From Actinobacteria bacterium UBA4426 (GTDB lineage Bacteria > Actinomycetota > Actinomycetes > S36-B12), in assembly GCA_002390705.1 (NCBI GenBank), contig DGQA01000016.1, positions 1 through 64,000 of the forward strand: a DNA stretch of 64,000 bases, given 5' to 3'. Position numbers and translations under genes: made by a program. Shown here one piece after another: positions 53,489 through 61,748 of the stretch; the stretch's first letter is position 1, and the number at the start of each line of letters is the position of its first letter. The notes under the pieces were generated by a model that was given only the letters and a program-made list of their open reading frames with translations, was not told the origin of the DNA and did no database searches.

Positions 53489-54208
53489 CTAAATAGCCGA
53501 AGGATTTTTTCCAAATAGCTGATTCAGGTAGGAGACAGTAAGTTTCGTTCGCAGAACTCGACCCTTATAGTCGTAGTGGATCGCGTCTGTTGTCCGGATA
53601 TTCGCCGCTTTTGCATGCGATGCCCACGGCAATACATGCACGTTAGGCCGACCTGCAGCAGCCTTGTCGAGTGTCTTGTTAAACCACGACTGCTTCGATT
53701 TACTGAATCGGTCACCATTGTCTCCGTAAAGATTGATCCATAGCACTGAACGCTTCGGGCCCAGTTGGTCCAGAATCTTGACAATTCGTGCTTTTGTGGT
53801 GGACTTTTCCATCCACCTCATGTCATTGACACCCAACGCCATCACTACGGTCTTGGGGAGCCCTTTCCACTTGCGCTGGTCCCGAATCTGCGACATCCCC
53901 CAATCGAGTCGCTTACCCCCAAAGCACCTAATCGTGGGATTCCACCCTGATTTCCTCAAAGACTTTCGCAGAATCGTGCGCGAATTCCTAGTCAACGAAT
54001 CACCAATGACCACGACTCTTCTGCCCACCCCCGGGCCACTCGGACCTACTGTGTCAAACGAGATAGGGGCACTACATGCTCGCGAGTCGCCTCCCGTTCG
54101 CCATTTGGGATCAGACTCGGCTGCCCCAACCGGCGCACTCACCGAGCCAATAGCCAAGAAGGAACCCAAGACTATAGCCACGACAGCCCTTCGTGCTCCC
54201 AAGTTCAT
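53489..54208 (-). CDS. Secreted GDSL/SGNH hydrolase
   Basis: 239 residues with an N-terminal signal peptide (basic start, hydrophobic core, 'VGAAES' cleavage region). SGNH blocks are 'VVVIGDSLTRNS', 'ALGVNDMRW' and 'DAIHYDYKG'. The substrate is unknown; an acyl or acetyl ester of a cell-surface polymer is plausible. The ATG at 54208 follows TAGGGT by 6 nt, indicating a leaderless mRNA. It lies between the LysM protein and nrdR on the same strand. Confidence 0.86.
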   Translation of the reverse strand: MNLGARRAVVAIVLGSFLAIGSVSAPVGAAESDPKWRTGGDSRACSAPISFDTVGPSGPGVGRRVVVIGDSLTRNSRTILRKSLRKSGWNPTIRCFGGKRLDWGMSQIRDQRKWKGLPKTVVMALGVNDMRWMEKSTTKARIVKILDQLGPKRSVLWINLYGDNGDRFSKSKQSWFNKTLDKAAAGRPNVHVLPWASHAKAANIRTTDAIHYDYKGRVLRTKLTVSYLNQLFGKNPSAI

Positions 54209-54214
54209 GCCTTC

Positions 54215-54220
54215 ACCCTA
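54215..54220 (-). promoter_or_regulatory. Putative -10 box of leaderless GDSL-hydrolase mRNA
   Basis: TAGGGT is followed by 6 nt and the ATG at 54208 on the minus strand. Confidence 0.4.
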
Positions 54221-54234
54221 AGTCGCCGACGTCT

Positions 54235-54555
54235 TTAACCAGAGATGGGGATAATCAACGATTGACCTGGAAAAACGTGCTCCGTGCCGATCCCATTGAT
54301 CTCCCGGATGCCCATGATCAGGGCCCGGGGGTCAGCTCCAGGATTCAGACTTTGCGAAATCGACCAGAGACTCTCACCCGGTTGGACAACCACTACCTGA
54401 GTTGTGGGTGGGGTTGATTCAGATGCGGCATCAGCGGTACCGCTACCGAAAAGGACCCACATACACAGGACCGCGCACGTCATAACAATTCCAAGGACCA
54501 CCCGTCCTCTGGTTGTGAGGACGATCGATGCCGATGCAGGATGATGAACATTCAT
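54235..54555 (-). CDS. LysM-domain membrane protein, SOS-linked (YneA/DivS-like position)
   Basis: About 106 residues: a single transmembrane helix ('VVLGIVMTCAVLCMWVLFG'), a short linker and one LysM domain ('VVVQPGESLWSISQSLNPGADP', shown in part) that would bind peptidoglycan. Its place, divergent from lexA with an SOS box ahead of it, is that of SOS-induced division inhibitors such as YneA and DivS, so a role in halting division during DNA damage is inferred. An upstream GTG at 54570 would add five residues. Confidence 0.82.
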   Translation of the reverse strand: MNVHHPASASIVLTTRGRVVLGIVMTCAVLCMWVLFGSGTADAASESTPPTTQVVVVQPGESLWSISQSLNPGADPRALIMGIREINGIGTEHVFPGQSLIIPISG

Positions 54556-54574
54556 GGGGAAGCCTTTCACTAAT

Positions 54575-54590
54575 TCGAACAGATGTACGA
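54575..54590. promoter_or_regulatory. LexA (SOS) box for the LysM gene
   Basis: TCGAACagatGTACGA matches the Gram-positive/actinobacterial SOS box TCGAAC-N4-GTTCGA with one mismatch. It lies 20 bp ahead of the LysM ATG. Confidence 0.75.
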
Positions 54591-54626
54591 TTTATATCAC
54601 TGAGGATGCGACACGTCCAATACATT

Positions 54627-54642
54627 TCGAACATATGTTTGA
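54627..54642. promoter_or_regulatory. LexA (SOS) box of lexA
   Basis: TCGAACatatGTTTGA matches the actinobacterial SOS box with one mismatch. Its right half overlaps the -35 element of the lexA promoter, as expected for autorepression. Confidence 0.75.
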
Positions 54643-54667
54643 TTCGTGTCGCGTCTTGAGATAACCT
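54639..54667 (+). promoter_or_regulatory. lexA promoter
   Basis: TTGATT (54639-54644) and TAACCT (54662-54667) are separated by 17 bp, a standard sigma-70 arrangement directed toward lexA. Confidence 0.65.
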
Positions 54668-54747
54668 GAGTTCACCAGAAGGGACTGACATTTGAATCCT
54701 TTCGGGTGAGTCCTCGCCACATCAACTGCAATTTGACGGGAGCCACA

Positions 54748-55452
54748 ATGGCCGGCCGGATCCAAAAACCTCAGAATGACGATGCAACTTCCGTGATCAG
54801 GCATCTGCATGACCCTGCCCGCAGCGAACTCACCGATCGACAACGAGCAATTTTGGACATGATTCGAGTCACCACCTTGGAGCGCGGTTACCCGCCCAGT
54901 GTCCGCGAAATTGGTGACTCGGTAGGTCTAAACAGCCCCAGTTCGGTGGCGCACCAGTTGAAAAACCTGCAACGAGCCGGATACCTGCGCATTGATCCGA
55001 ATCGTCCACGAGCCTTGGTCCTTGCCCCAGAAACAACCGATCATGACGATCTACAGTTCCCAGCACACGCTGACCGCACGCTTGCGCAGGTTCCTGTCCT
55101 CGGCCGCATTGCTGCCGGTGGCCCAATTTTGGCCGAGCAATCTGTTGAAGCGACTTTCCCACTCCCCCGCGACCTAGTAGGCGAGGGCGAACTGTTTAGC
55201 CTCAAAGTTGTCGGTGACTCGATGGTCGATGCGGCAATCTGCGATGGCGATTGGGTGGTTATTCGCCAACAGCCGACCTGTGAGAACGGGGATATTGTCG
55301 CAGCTCTACTCGACGACGAAGCGACCGTAAAAACTTTCACACAACGCGATGGTCATGTGTGGCTCATGCCTCACAATCCAGCGTATTCACCAATCTTAGG
55401 CGATCACGCGCAGATCCTGGGCAAAGTCGTGTCGGTACTGAGAAGGCTGTGA
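54748..55452 (+). CDS. lexA: LexA repressor
   Basis: A 234-residue SOS regulator. A winged helix-turn-helix (residues 27-90, '[19 protein letters not shown]') is followed by the S24 autoprotease domain with cleavage site Ala123-Gly124, catalytic Ser158 ('[10 protein letters not shown]') and Lys195. The ATG at 54748 has GGGAG upstream; a GTG at 54706 in frame would add 14 residues. It is preceded by two SOS boxes shared with the divergent LysM gene and converges with dinG, a typical LexA target in other bacteria. Confidence 0.95.
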   Translation: MAGRIQKPQNDDATSVIRHLHDPARSELTDRQRAILDMIRVTTLERGYPPSVREIGDSVGLNSPSSVAHQLKNLQRAGYLRIDPNRPRALVLAPETTDHDDLQFPAHADRTLAQVPVLGRIAAGGPILAEQSVEATFPLPRDLVGEGELFSLKVVGDSMVDAAICDGDWVVIRQQPTCENGDIVAALLDDEATVKTFTQRDGHVWLMPHNPAYSPILGDHAQILGKVVSVLRRL

Positions 55453-55457
55453 GTGGC

Positions 55458-57428
55458 TTATTGCCCAGCAATTCGTTGATCAGATTCCACGCGCAAACGT
55501 TTAAGTGAACGAATTGCAACAGACTTATCTCTCGTAAACCACATGGGCGGCATGCTTTTGCGCAAGCTACCCCCATAACCTGAGTTCGCTAACCGTGAAT
55601 CCAACACGCTCACAACACCGCGGTCCTGACCACTGCGGATCAGACGCCCTGATGCCTGAGCGAGCAAGAGCCCAGCGCGTGGCAGTGTTACCGAGCGAAA
55701 TCCAGAGCCACCCGCTTCATCAACCCGTGACGAGCGAGCGGACATCACCGGGTCGTCGGGACGTGGAAACGGAATTCGATCAATAATTACTTGAATACAG
55801 GAATCACCGGGGATATCAACCCCCTGCCATAGTGATAACGTGCCAATGAGCGTCGATTCGATCTCAGCGGTGAACCGTTCAACCGACAGCGAAACGGATT
55901 CGCCCTTTCGTTGGATATGTAATGGCGTATCGCACCGGACCCGCAAATACTCGCCCGCTTTTTCCACTGCCCGCCAACTTGAACACAAAATTAAGGTACG
56001 CCCACCCGATGCTTCTACCAGCTCACCCATTGCGTCTAACGCAGCCATGTCCAGTCCTTCACGCCCCGGAGGTGGTAGGTCGGCTGCAACATAAAGAATC
56101 CCTTGCTTCGGGTAATCAAAAGGAGAACCGACATCCACAGTTTCCGTGCGCGCATCGGTTCCCAGACCTAAAGACTGCGTAATTGCATCAAAATTTCCAC
56201 CGGTGGTAAGTGTTGCGCTTGTCACCACCGCAAATTTTTCGGCAAACAACTTGTCTCGCAAAATGTGGGCAACACTGAGCGGAGCGCTATGTAGAGTCGG
56301 CGGCCTGCCATCATGATCGATCCACAGAACCGAATCGTTTCCCTGGGAAATAAGAGCCCCGGCCAAATCATGTAGCTCCTCAAGGCCGCCGCGGGCTCGT
56401 TGATTTCGTGCCGCGATATCTGGATCCTCACCTTTTTGGGATGACATCTCGATCACCCCAGCTTGGCTTGAATCTCGAATCAGAATCAACGCCAAGAGCA
56501 ATTGCGGATCCAACAACGCCAAGCGGGTCAATCCACTTGTCGGATCTGACGCCCCGAGTAACGAGTCTTCAAACGCTTTCTGCGCATCCACCAACAAGTC
56601 CATTGTTTGATCACTCACTTGCGACCCCACGCGAGAGACAGCGCGTTCCACTCCTGCTGCGTTCAGCTCAATCGTGATCGCTCCCGTTGCCCGATCGACT
56701 ATTTCGTGTCCTTCATCAATCACGACAATGTCATGCTCGGGCAAAATCGGAATACCTTCAACAACGTCGATCGCCAATAAGGCGTGATTGGTTACCACAA
56801 TATGTGCGGTCTGGGCAAGCAATCTGTGCTTGGCAGTAAAGCAATCCTCGCCGAACGCACACTTTGATTCGCCGACACATTCGCGCCTATTGACAGAGAA
56901 ACTCCTCCAGACTCGAGGGTCGATGTCGTCGCCGAAATCGTCTTTGTCCCCGGTATCAGTTTCGTTGGCCCACTCACGTACCGCAACCGCTTGGTCACCC
57001 AGAGCTCCACGACTCACCTCAAAAAGAGCCTCCCCTTCCGGGTCGGGGATTGCCGAATGTAGCTTTTGTAGACAGACATAATTATTTCGACCCTTGAGAA
57101 CAGCGAAAGTAAGCGTGACTCCATACTCTTCTAATAATGCTTTCGCGAGCAACGGCAGGTCCTTTTCCATCAGTTGGCGTTGCAATGCGATGGTCGCGGT
57201 TGACACTACGACTGCCCTTCCCCCTTCACTCAATGCGTGGGTGGCAGCAGGCACCAAATAGCCGAGAGTCTTGCCTGTGCCGGTGCCTGCTTGGATTATG
57301 CGATGCCCACCGGCGGCCAGACCTTCAACGATCGTGTGCACCATTTGGAATTGGCCAGAACGCTCGGCACCTTGGAAACTTTTTACCGCCTTGTGTAACA
57401 GCTCTTGTGCATCAATATCAACCGACAC
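55458..57428 (-). CDS. dinG: DinG-family ATP-dependent DNA helicase
   Basis: 656 residues of the XPD/DinG superfamily 2 helicases. Motif I 'IQAGTGTGKTLGYL' and the Walker B 'VIDEGHEI' are clear. Iron-sulfur cysteines are likely in 'YVCLQKL' and 'CVGESKCAFGEDC'. C-terminal helicase motifs include 'LWQGVDIPGDSC' and 'QASGRLIRSGQDRGVV'. The GTG start at 57428 overlaps the hflX stop by 11 bp; an upstream in-frame start lies wholly within hflX. It would unwind DNA-RNA hybrids or damaged forks. No SOS box is visible, since it is internal to an operon. Confidence 0.9.
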   Translation of the reverse strand: MSVDIDAQELLHKAVKSFQGAERSGQFQMVHTIVEGLAAGGHRIIQAGTGTGKTLGYLVPAATHALSEGGRAVVVSTATIALQRQLMEKDLPLLAKALLEEYGVTLTFAVLKGRNNYVCLQKLHSAIPDPEGEALFEVSRGALGDQAVAVREWANETDTGDKDDFGDDIDPRVWRSFSVNRRECVGESKCAFGEDCFTAKHRLLAQTAHIVVTNHALLAIDVVEGIPILPEHDIVVIDEGHEIVDRATGAITIELNAAGVERAVSRVGSQVSDQTMDLLVDAQKAFEDSLLGASDPTSGLTRLALLDPQLLLALILIRDSSQAGVIEMSSQKGEDPDIAARNQRARGGLEELHDLAGALISQGNDSVLWIDHDGRPPTLHSAPLSVAHILRDKLFAEKFAVVTSATLTTGGNFDAITQSLGLGTDARTETVDVGSPFDYPKQGILYVAADLPPPGREGLDMAALDAMGELVEASGGRTLILCSSWRAVEKAGEYLRVRCDTPLHIQRKGESVSLSVERFTAEIESTLIGTLSLWQGVDIPGDSCIQVIIDRIPFPRPDDPVMSARSSRVDEAGGSGFRSVTLPRAGLLLAQASGRLIRSGQDRGVVSVLDSRLANSGYGGSLRKSMPPMWFTRDKSVAIRSLKRLRVESDQRIAGQ

Positions 57429-58824
57429 GCAAAAACCCTTGGCGCTCGATGTCCGCTGCCAGTGCTGCTGGCACCAATGCACTCACGTCACTGCCCGTGT
57501 CGATATGAACAATTTTTACCTGCTCGCCGGATTCATGAATCTGCGAAATGAGATCCCCGCGGCCATATGGAATTGTCACTTCAATTGCAACCAGCGTGTG
57601 TGGGAGTTCTGCATCGATTCGGGCCAGAAGTTCCTCGAGGCCCGCCCCCGTGTGCGCACTGACAACAATTGATCCAGGGAAGGATCCCTGAAATGCCACG
57701 ATATCCATTGGGTCGGCGATATCGTTCTTGTTAATTGCAATTAATTCTGGAATCTCGCCGGCGCCGATTTCGTTGAGTACCTCCCGCACCGCAGATACCT
57801 GCCCAAAGGGATCCTCGTCACACCCATCCACAACGTGAACGATTAACTTCGCTTCCTGGACCTCAATCAATGTGGACCTGAACGCTTCCACAAGATCATG
57901 GGGCAAGTGGCGCACAAAACCCACGGTGTCCGCGAGCGTGAGCTCCCTACCACTGGGCGCCCTCATCTTTCGAACAGTTGGATCGAGGGTGGCGAATAAA
58001 GCGTCTTGGACAAGAACTCCCGCCCCAGTTAAAGCATTAAGCACACTTGATTTGCCGGCATTGGTGTAGCCCGCCAGAGCCACGGTGGCAATTCCTGAGG
58101 CCTCCCGCGCAGCACGCTGGGTTCTGCGGGTTGTCTCTAGTGCTTTGAGCTCTCTGCGCAACTTCGTCATCTGGGCTCTGATTCGCCGTCGATCTGTTTC
58201 AATCTTCGTCTCACCTGGGCCTCTGGTTCCCAGTCCCCCACTGGCACCCCCTGCGTGACCGCCGGCCTGACGACTCAGTGACTCACCCCATCCGCGAAGT
58301 CGCGGCAATAGGTACTGCATTTGTGCAAGGGACACCTGGGCTTTACCTTCACGACTGCGAGCATGCTGTGCGAAAATATCGAGGATCAACCAGGTGCGAT
58401 CAACAACTTTGACCTTGACAATACCTTCCAATTTCCGGAGCTGGCCGGGTGACAATTCGCCATCGCAAATCACGGTGTCAGCCCCCGCGTCGGCCACGAT
58501 CAGGGCGAGTTCCTTGACCTTTCCTGAACCCAGATAGGTGGCAGGATCAGGAGCATCACGTCGCTGGATCACACCTTCAACAACTTCTGATCCGGCGGTC
58601 TGAGCCAATTGTGCGAGTTCACGAAGTGAGCGCTCCGCTTGTGCAACGGTCCCCGTGGTCCACACCCCGGCAAGAACTACCCGTTCGAGTCGGATCTGAC
58701 GGTACTCAACCTCGGTGACATCTTGTAACTCAGTGGAAAGAGAAGAGACCCTTCTAAGCCCTTGTCTTTGCTCAAGCTCAAGACTGACGTCACCATCTTT
58801 GCCAAGATTGAATTCATTCACCAC
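57418..58824 (-). CDS. hflX: Ribosome-associated GTPase HflX
   Basis: A 468-residue GTPase that splits stalled or hibernating ribosomes. The N-terminal HflX domain ends near 'RGPGETKIETDRRRI', the coiled region follows, and the G domain has G1 'GYTNAGKSSVLNAL', G3 'LADTVGFVRHLP' and G4 'INKND'. GTG at 58824 and a second GTG at 58821 are both possible; GATACT lies 6 nt before the second. It is upstream of and overlaps dinG. Confidence 0.93.
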   Translation of the reverse strand: MVNEFNLGKDGDVSLELEQRQGLRRVSSLSTELQDVTEVEYRQIRLERVVLAGVWTTGTVAQAERSLRELAQLAQTAGSEVVEGVIQRRDAPDPATYLGSGKVKELALIVADAGADTVICDGELSPGQLRKLEGIVKVKVVDRTWLILDIFAQHARSREGKAQVSLAQMQYLLPRLRGWGESLSRQAGGHAGGASGGLGTRGPGETKIETDRRRIRAQMTKLRRELKALETTRRTQRAAREASGIATVALAGYTNAGKSSVLNALTGAGVLVQDALFATLDPTVRKMRAPSGRELTLADTVGFVRHLPHDLVEAFRSTLIEVQEAKLIVHVVDGCDEDPFGQVSAVREVLNEIGAGEIPELIAINKNDIADPMDIVAFQGSFPGSIVVSAHTGAGLEELLARIDAELPHTLVAIEVTIPYGRGDLISQIHESGEQVKIVHIDTGSDVSALVPAALAADIERQGFLRVG

Positions 58825-58876
58825 TGCAGTATCGCAGATGAATCAATTAAGAGACATTTGCAATTGAAACTGATGC

Positions 58877-58978
58877 CTACACAGTGCTAGTCCCGCGGAG
58901 CATGAAGCGGTCAGCCATCCGGCTCAACCCGGCCTTGGCCACGTAATCAACCAACTCAGCCTTGATGGCTTCATCCAT
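58877..58978 (-). CDS. Possible small ORF (33 codons) between dapF and hflX
   Basis: From ATG 58978 to TAG 58877-58879, encoding a helical, charged peptide starting MDEAIKAELVDYVAKAGLSR. The open frame is continuous with dapF past its TAG stop for 17 further codons before this ATG. No good Shine-Dalgarno or TANNNT box is present. The composition looks protein-like, but I recognise no family. It could be a real small protein, the relic of a longer gene, or chance. Confidence 0.3.
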   Translation of the reverse strand: MDEAIKAELVDYVAKAGLSRMADRFMLRGTSTV

Positions 58979-59026
58979 GTGTGGCTCGCGCGCTGAGCAC
59001 GCTCCTGCGCTAGCAACCGCCGTGCG

Positions 59027-59881
59027 CTAGATCAAGACTCGACCGCGGGCAACAAGTTCCGCCGGTCCACGCAAAACAAATGTTCCCATCTGCAGGTCTT
59101 CAGTCACAATCACGTCGCCACCAGGCACGCGCACCGTCCAACTATCCACATCTTGGTGCCCTGGTGCACTTCGGCGGGCAGCCCACGCGACCGCACACGC
59201 ACCGGTCCCACATGAAAAAGTTTCACCTACCCCACGTTCGAAGACCCGCATGGCAACTTCCCCGGGTGCAATTACCGAGGCGAATTCGACATTCACCCCT
59301 TGCGAAAAGGCATCGTTTGGGTCGACGACCGGCCTGTGGTTCAACTCGAGCAGGGCTAAAACTTCCTCCTCAACCCAACACACTGCGTGCGGATTCGGAA
59401 AGAACACTCCTACGGAGTCGAACACCTCACCAGTAACGAGCCGAATACGTGGAGTTAATTCTGGGCTGGGTACATCGGCTTTACCCATGTCGACTGACAC
59501 CGTGAAGTCCGGATGTATCTGTACTGCCCGCACTCCCCCGCGGGTTGAAATAGTGAATTCTTTCGTGGTTTCAAGACCATTGGCCACCAAGTAGCGAGCA
59601 AAAACTCGGGCACCATTGCCGCACATTTCAGCGTAACTTCCATCAGCATTTTGGTGGTCCATGAACCAAGTCGCATCCGCATGCTCAATACCGGCCAGTT
59701 CAATATTTTTGGTTCGAACGGCCCCAATCGTTCCGTCAGCGCCGAGCCCTGAACGGCGGTTACACAGGGCTACAACCTGCTCGATCGAGAGCGCAGCCTT
59801 GGCGTCTTCATTGTTGTACACAATAAAATCATTGGAGGTTCCGTGCCCTTTAACAAACGCCAATTCAGCCAATAAACTCAC
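59027..59881 (-). CDS. dapF: Diaminopimelate epimerase
   Basis: A 284-residue PLP-independent epimerase converting LL- to meso-diaminopimelate for lysine and peptidoglycan synthesis. The catalytic pair is Cys87 in 'AEMCGNGARVFARYL' and Cys224 in 'ETFSCGTGACAVAW'. Two GTG codons are adjacent (59884 and 59881); TAGAGT is 6 nt before the second, so I start there as a leaderless gene. The glycosyltransferase gene upstream ends 9 bp before it. Confidence 0.94.
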   Translation of the reverse strand: MSLLAELAFVKGHGTSNDFIVYNNEDAKAALSIEQVVALCNRRSGLGADGTIGAVRTKNIELAGIEHADATWFMDHQNADGSYAEMCGNGARVFARYLVANGLETTKEFTISTRGGVRAVQIHPDFTVSVDMGKADVPSPELTPRIRLVTGEVFDSVGVFFPNPHAVCWVEEEVLALLELNHRPVVDPNDAFSQGVNVEFASVIAPGEVAMRVFERGVGETFSCGTGACAVAWAARRSAPGHQDVDSWTVRVPGGDVIVTEDLQMGTFVLRGPAELVARGRVLI

Positions 59882-59887
59882 CACACC

Positions 59888-59893
59888 ACTCTA
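59888..59893 (-). promoter_or_regulatory. Putative -10 box of leaderless dapF mRNA
   Basis: TAGAGT is followed by 6 nt and GTG at 59881 on the minus strand. It overlaps the glycosyltransferase stop region. Confidence 0.45.
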
Positions 59894-60970
59894 TTGGCCG
59901 AGCGTGAGCGCTCTGTGATACGCCGCACGAACGCGGTAATCAATCTCCACCCATGAGTAGCTGGGGGGAACATGTGAATTATGTTCAAGAATTTCCCTCA
60001 GTGCCTGCCGATCTGAATTCCACTCACTCACCGCGACCGCCATGGAGCTATCAGTATCGCAGATCCTTCCATCGGTTCCATCGGCGATAAATGTGTGAGT
60101 TCCCGTGCCACTGCGAGCCACAACCGCCAGCCCATTAGCGCGGGCTTCAAGGGCTGCAATTCCAAATGACTCCTTGACCGACGGCTGAACAAATATTTGA
60201 GAACGATCCAATACCAATTTCAGTTCAGTCGGTGCTAATCGCCCTAAGAAAGCGATCGGAAGCTCAGCTCTACGCGCTCGACGTTCCCATAGAGCGCGCT
60301 CCGGCCCGTCTCCCACAATATTGAGTAGCGCGGCAACATCGAAGTTGCGCAGTTGCTCCATCACGCGCAAGAGCGCCCCGGTTCTTTTCCTCGGCGCGAC
60401 TCGCAGAACGCTTACTAATTGCAAGGGCGCAGCATTCCAATCTGCAACACCTAATCTGCTCCACTGGTTTGGGTCAATGCCGTTGGGAACCAGATCAACT
60501 TCAACCCCTAAGGATGCGCGTATCTGCTCCGCCGCAACCTCACTCACCGCACTCATGGCAACCCTGTTCCATCTCAACCATGACCCGATTGCGGAAAAGG
60601 CTGGACGCGCACATGCACCCCACACGCTGTGAATTGTGACCAAGATAGGAAGCCCAATGTCATAGGCCGCCCGAGTGGCGCTCCACGCAAATGGTGAGAG
60701 CACACCAGCATGCACGTGCACCACTTCGGGGAGATTGACTTTCAACAGTTTGGTGACTTCCCGGTAGGTACGCGGATGCACCGGTAGCTCAAAAGGTACC
60801 GGGAAACTTAATCGGTCAACAGGGAACTCGAGAAACTGCGGGCCGCCAGTTGCCGTGATTACGCGCACTTGGTCCCCAGTCGCGTGTTGGGCACGAGTCA
60901 GCCCAAGGACTTGGGATTCGATGCCACCCGTTCTGGGGACAAAGCAATCACTGACGTGGGTAATGCGCAC
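59891..60970 (-). CDS. GT4-family glycosyltransferase
   Basis: A 359-residue GT-B fold transferase. The N-terminal 'MRITHVSDCFVPRTGGIESQV' with the Gly-Gly-Ile loop is typical of GT4, and the C-terminal donor site is 'SVKESFGIAALEARANGLAVVA' (in part; E-x7-E motif). It probably adds a sugar to a lipid, polymer or small molecule; next to a PIG-L deacetylase one might think of a mycothiol-like pathway (MshA/MshB), but this is only contextual. The GTG at 60970 has TACGGT 7 nt upstream. Confidence 0.87.
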   Translation of the reverse strand: MRITHVSDCFVPRTGGIESQVLGLTRAQHATGDQVRVITATGGPQFLEFPVDRLSFPVPFELPVHPRTYREVTKLLKVNLPEVVHVHAGVLSPFAWSATRAAYDIGLPILVTIHSVWGACARPAFSAIGSWLRWNRVAMSAVSEVAAEQIRASLGVEVDLVPNGIDPNQWSRLGVADWNAAPLQLVSVLRVAPRKRTGALLRVMEQLRNFDVAALLNIVGDGPERALWERRARRAELPIAFLGRLAPTELKLVLDRSQIFVQPSVKESFGIAALEARANGLAVVARSGTGTHTFIADGTDGRICDTDSSMAVAVSEWNSDRQALREILEHNSHVPPSYSWVEIDYRVRAAYHRALTLGQ

Positions 60971-60977
60971 GGGGACG

Positions 60978-60983
60978 ACCGTA
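60978..60983 (-). promoter_or_regulatory. Putative -10 box of leaderless glycosyltransferase mRNA
   Basis: TACGGT is followed by 7 nt and GTG at 60970 on the minus strand. It lies in the 31-bp gap to the divergent PIG-L gene. Confidence 0.45.
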
Positions 60984-61001
60984 CGCCACAATGGGCCCAC
61001 T

Positions 61002-61748
61002 ATGCGCAACCTGCTCTTTCTACACGCCCATCCAGATGACGAGGCGCTGCTCACGGCTGGCACCATGGCCAGGGCCCAAAGCCTTGGCCACCGGGTCCAC
61101 TTAGTAGTAGCCACCGACGGATCAGCCGGCTTGACCTCGTCACATTTCTCACACGACTTGGCCTCCCACCGGTCAGCGGAACTCGCTCAATCAGGGAAGA
61201 TCTTGGGTGTCACCAGCGTTACCGAGCTCGGATACCCTGACTCAGGTTTACTCGGGCAATACAATGCTGACGATGGATTTGCCGGCCTTGATCCAGCTGT
61301 GATTGCCACGAGGCTGAATGAACTCATCGAGGATCTGCAAATCGACACTCTGATCGGCTACGATCAGGCTGGAGGTTATGGCCACCCTGATCATCTCCAA
61401 GTGCATAAAGTGGCTCGCGCGGTGCACGCACTTACTTCGATCCACCTATTCGAAGCCACTCTCCCGCGTGAACCCATCTTTCGAGCCGTGAAACTTGCTA
61501 GTGCACTCTCGCTCACCCCGTCTGATTTTGACCCCGAGACCTTTTCACACAGCTGGACCCCAAAAGTTGAAATTACCCATCGCGTCAATGTCCGTGGGTA
61601 TACGGCACTCAAGAAAAAATCAATCGTGGCGCACGCTTCTCAGTCGACGGCGGACGGAACGATTCGCACCCTGGCCGTACTGAGCAGATTGCCCAAACCA
61701 ATTTTCGATGCTTTACTCGGAACCGAATACTTCGTAAAAGTGACCTAA
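61002..61748 (+). CDS. PIG-L family deacetylase
   Basis: A 248-residue zinc-dependent N-deacetylase. The metal site is in 'LHAHPDDEALLTAGTMA' and the second His in 'GGYGHPDHLQVHKVA'. Family members include MshB and Mca of mycothiol metabolism, and sugar deacetylases; the exact substrate is unknown. The ATG at 61002 begins the homology. It is divergent from the GT4 gene, and its 3' end overlaps miaA on the other strand by 36 bp. Confidence 0.88.
   Translation: MRNLLFLHAHPDDEALLTAGTMARAQSLGHRVHLVVATDGSAGLTSSHFSHDLASHRSAELAQSGKILGVTSVTELGYPDSGLLGQYNADDGFAGLDPAVIATRLNELIEDLQIDTLIGYDQAGGYGHPDHLQVHKVARAVHALTSIHLFEATLPREPIFRAVKLASALSLTPSDFDPETFSHSWTPKVEITHRVNVRGYTALKKKSIVAHASQSTADGTIRTLAVLSRLPKPIFDALLGTEYFVKVT

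Noticed and set aside
53183..53492. Open frames of about 94-112 codons in the nrdR upstream region
   Set aside because: They are produced by the repeated ACCTG/CACAA sequence, overlap nrdR, and lack start signals; a regulatory region explains the stretch better.
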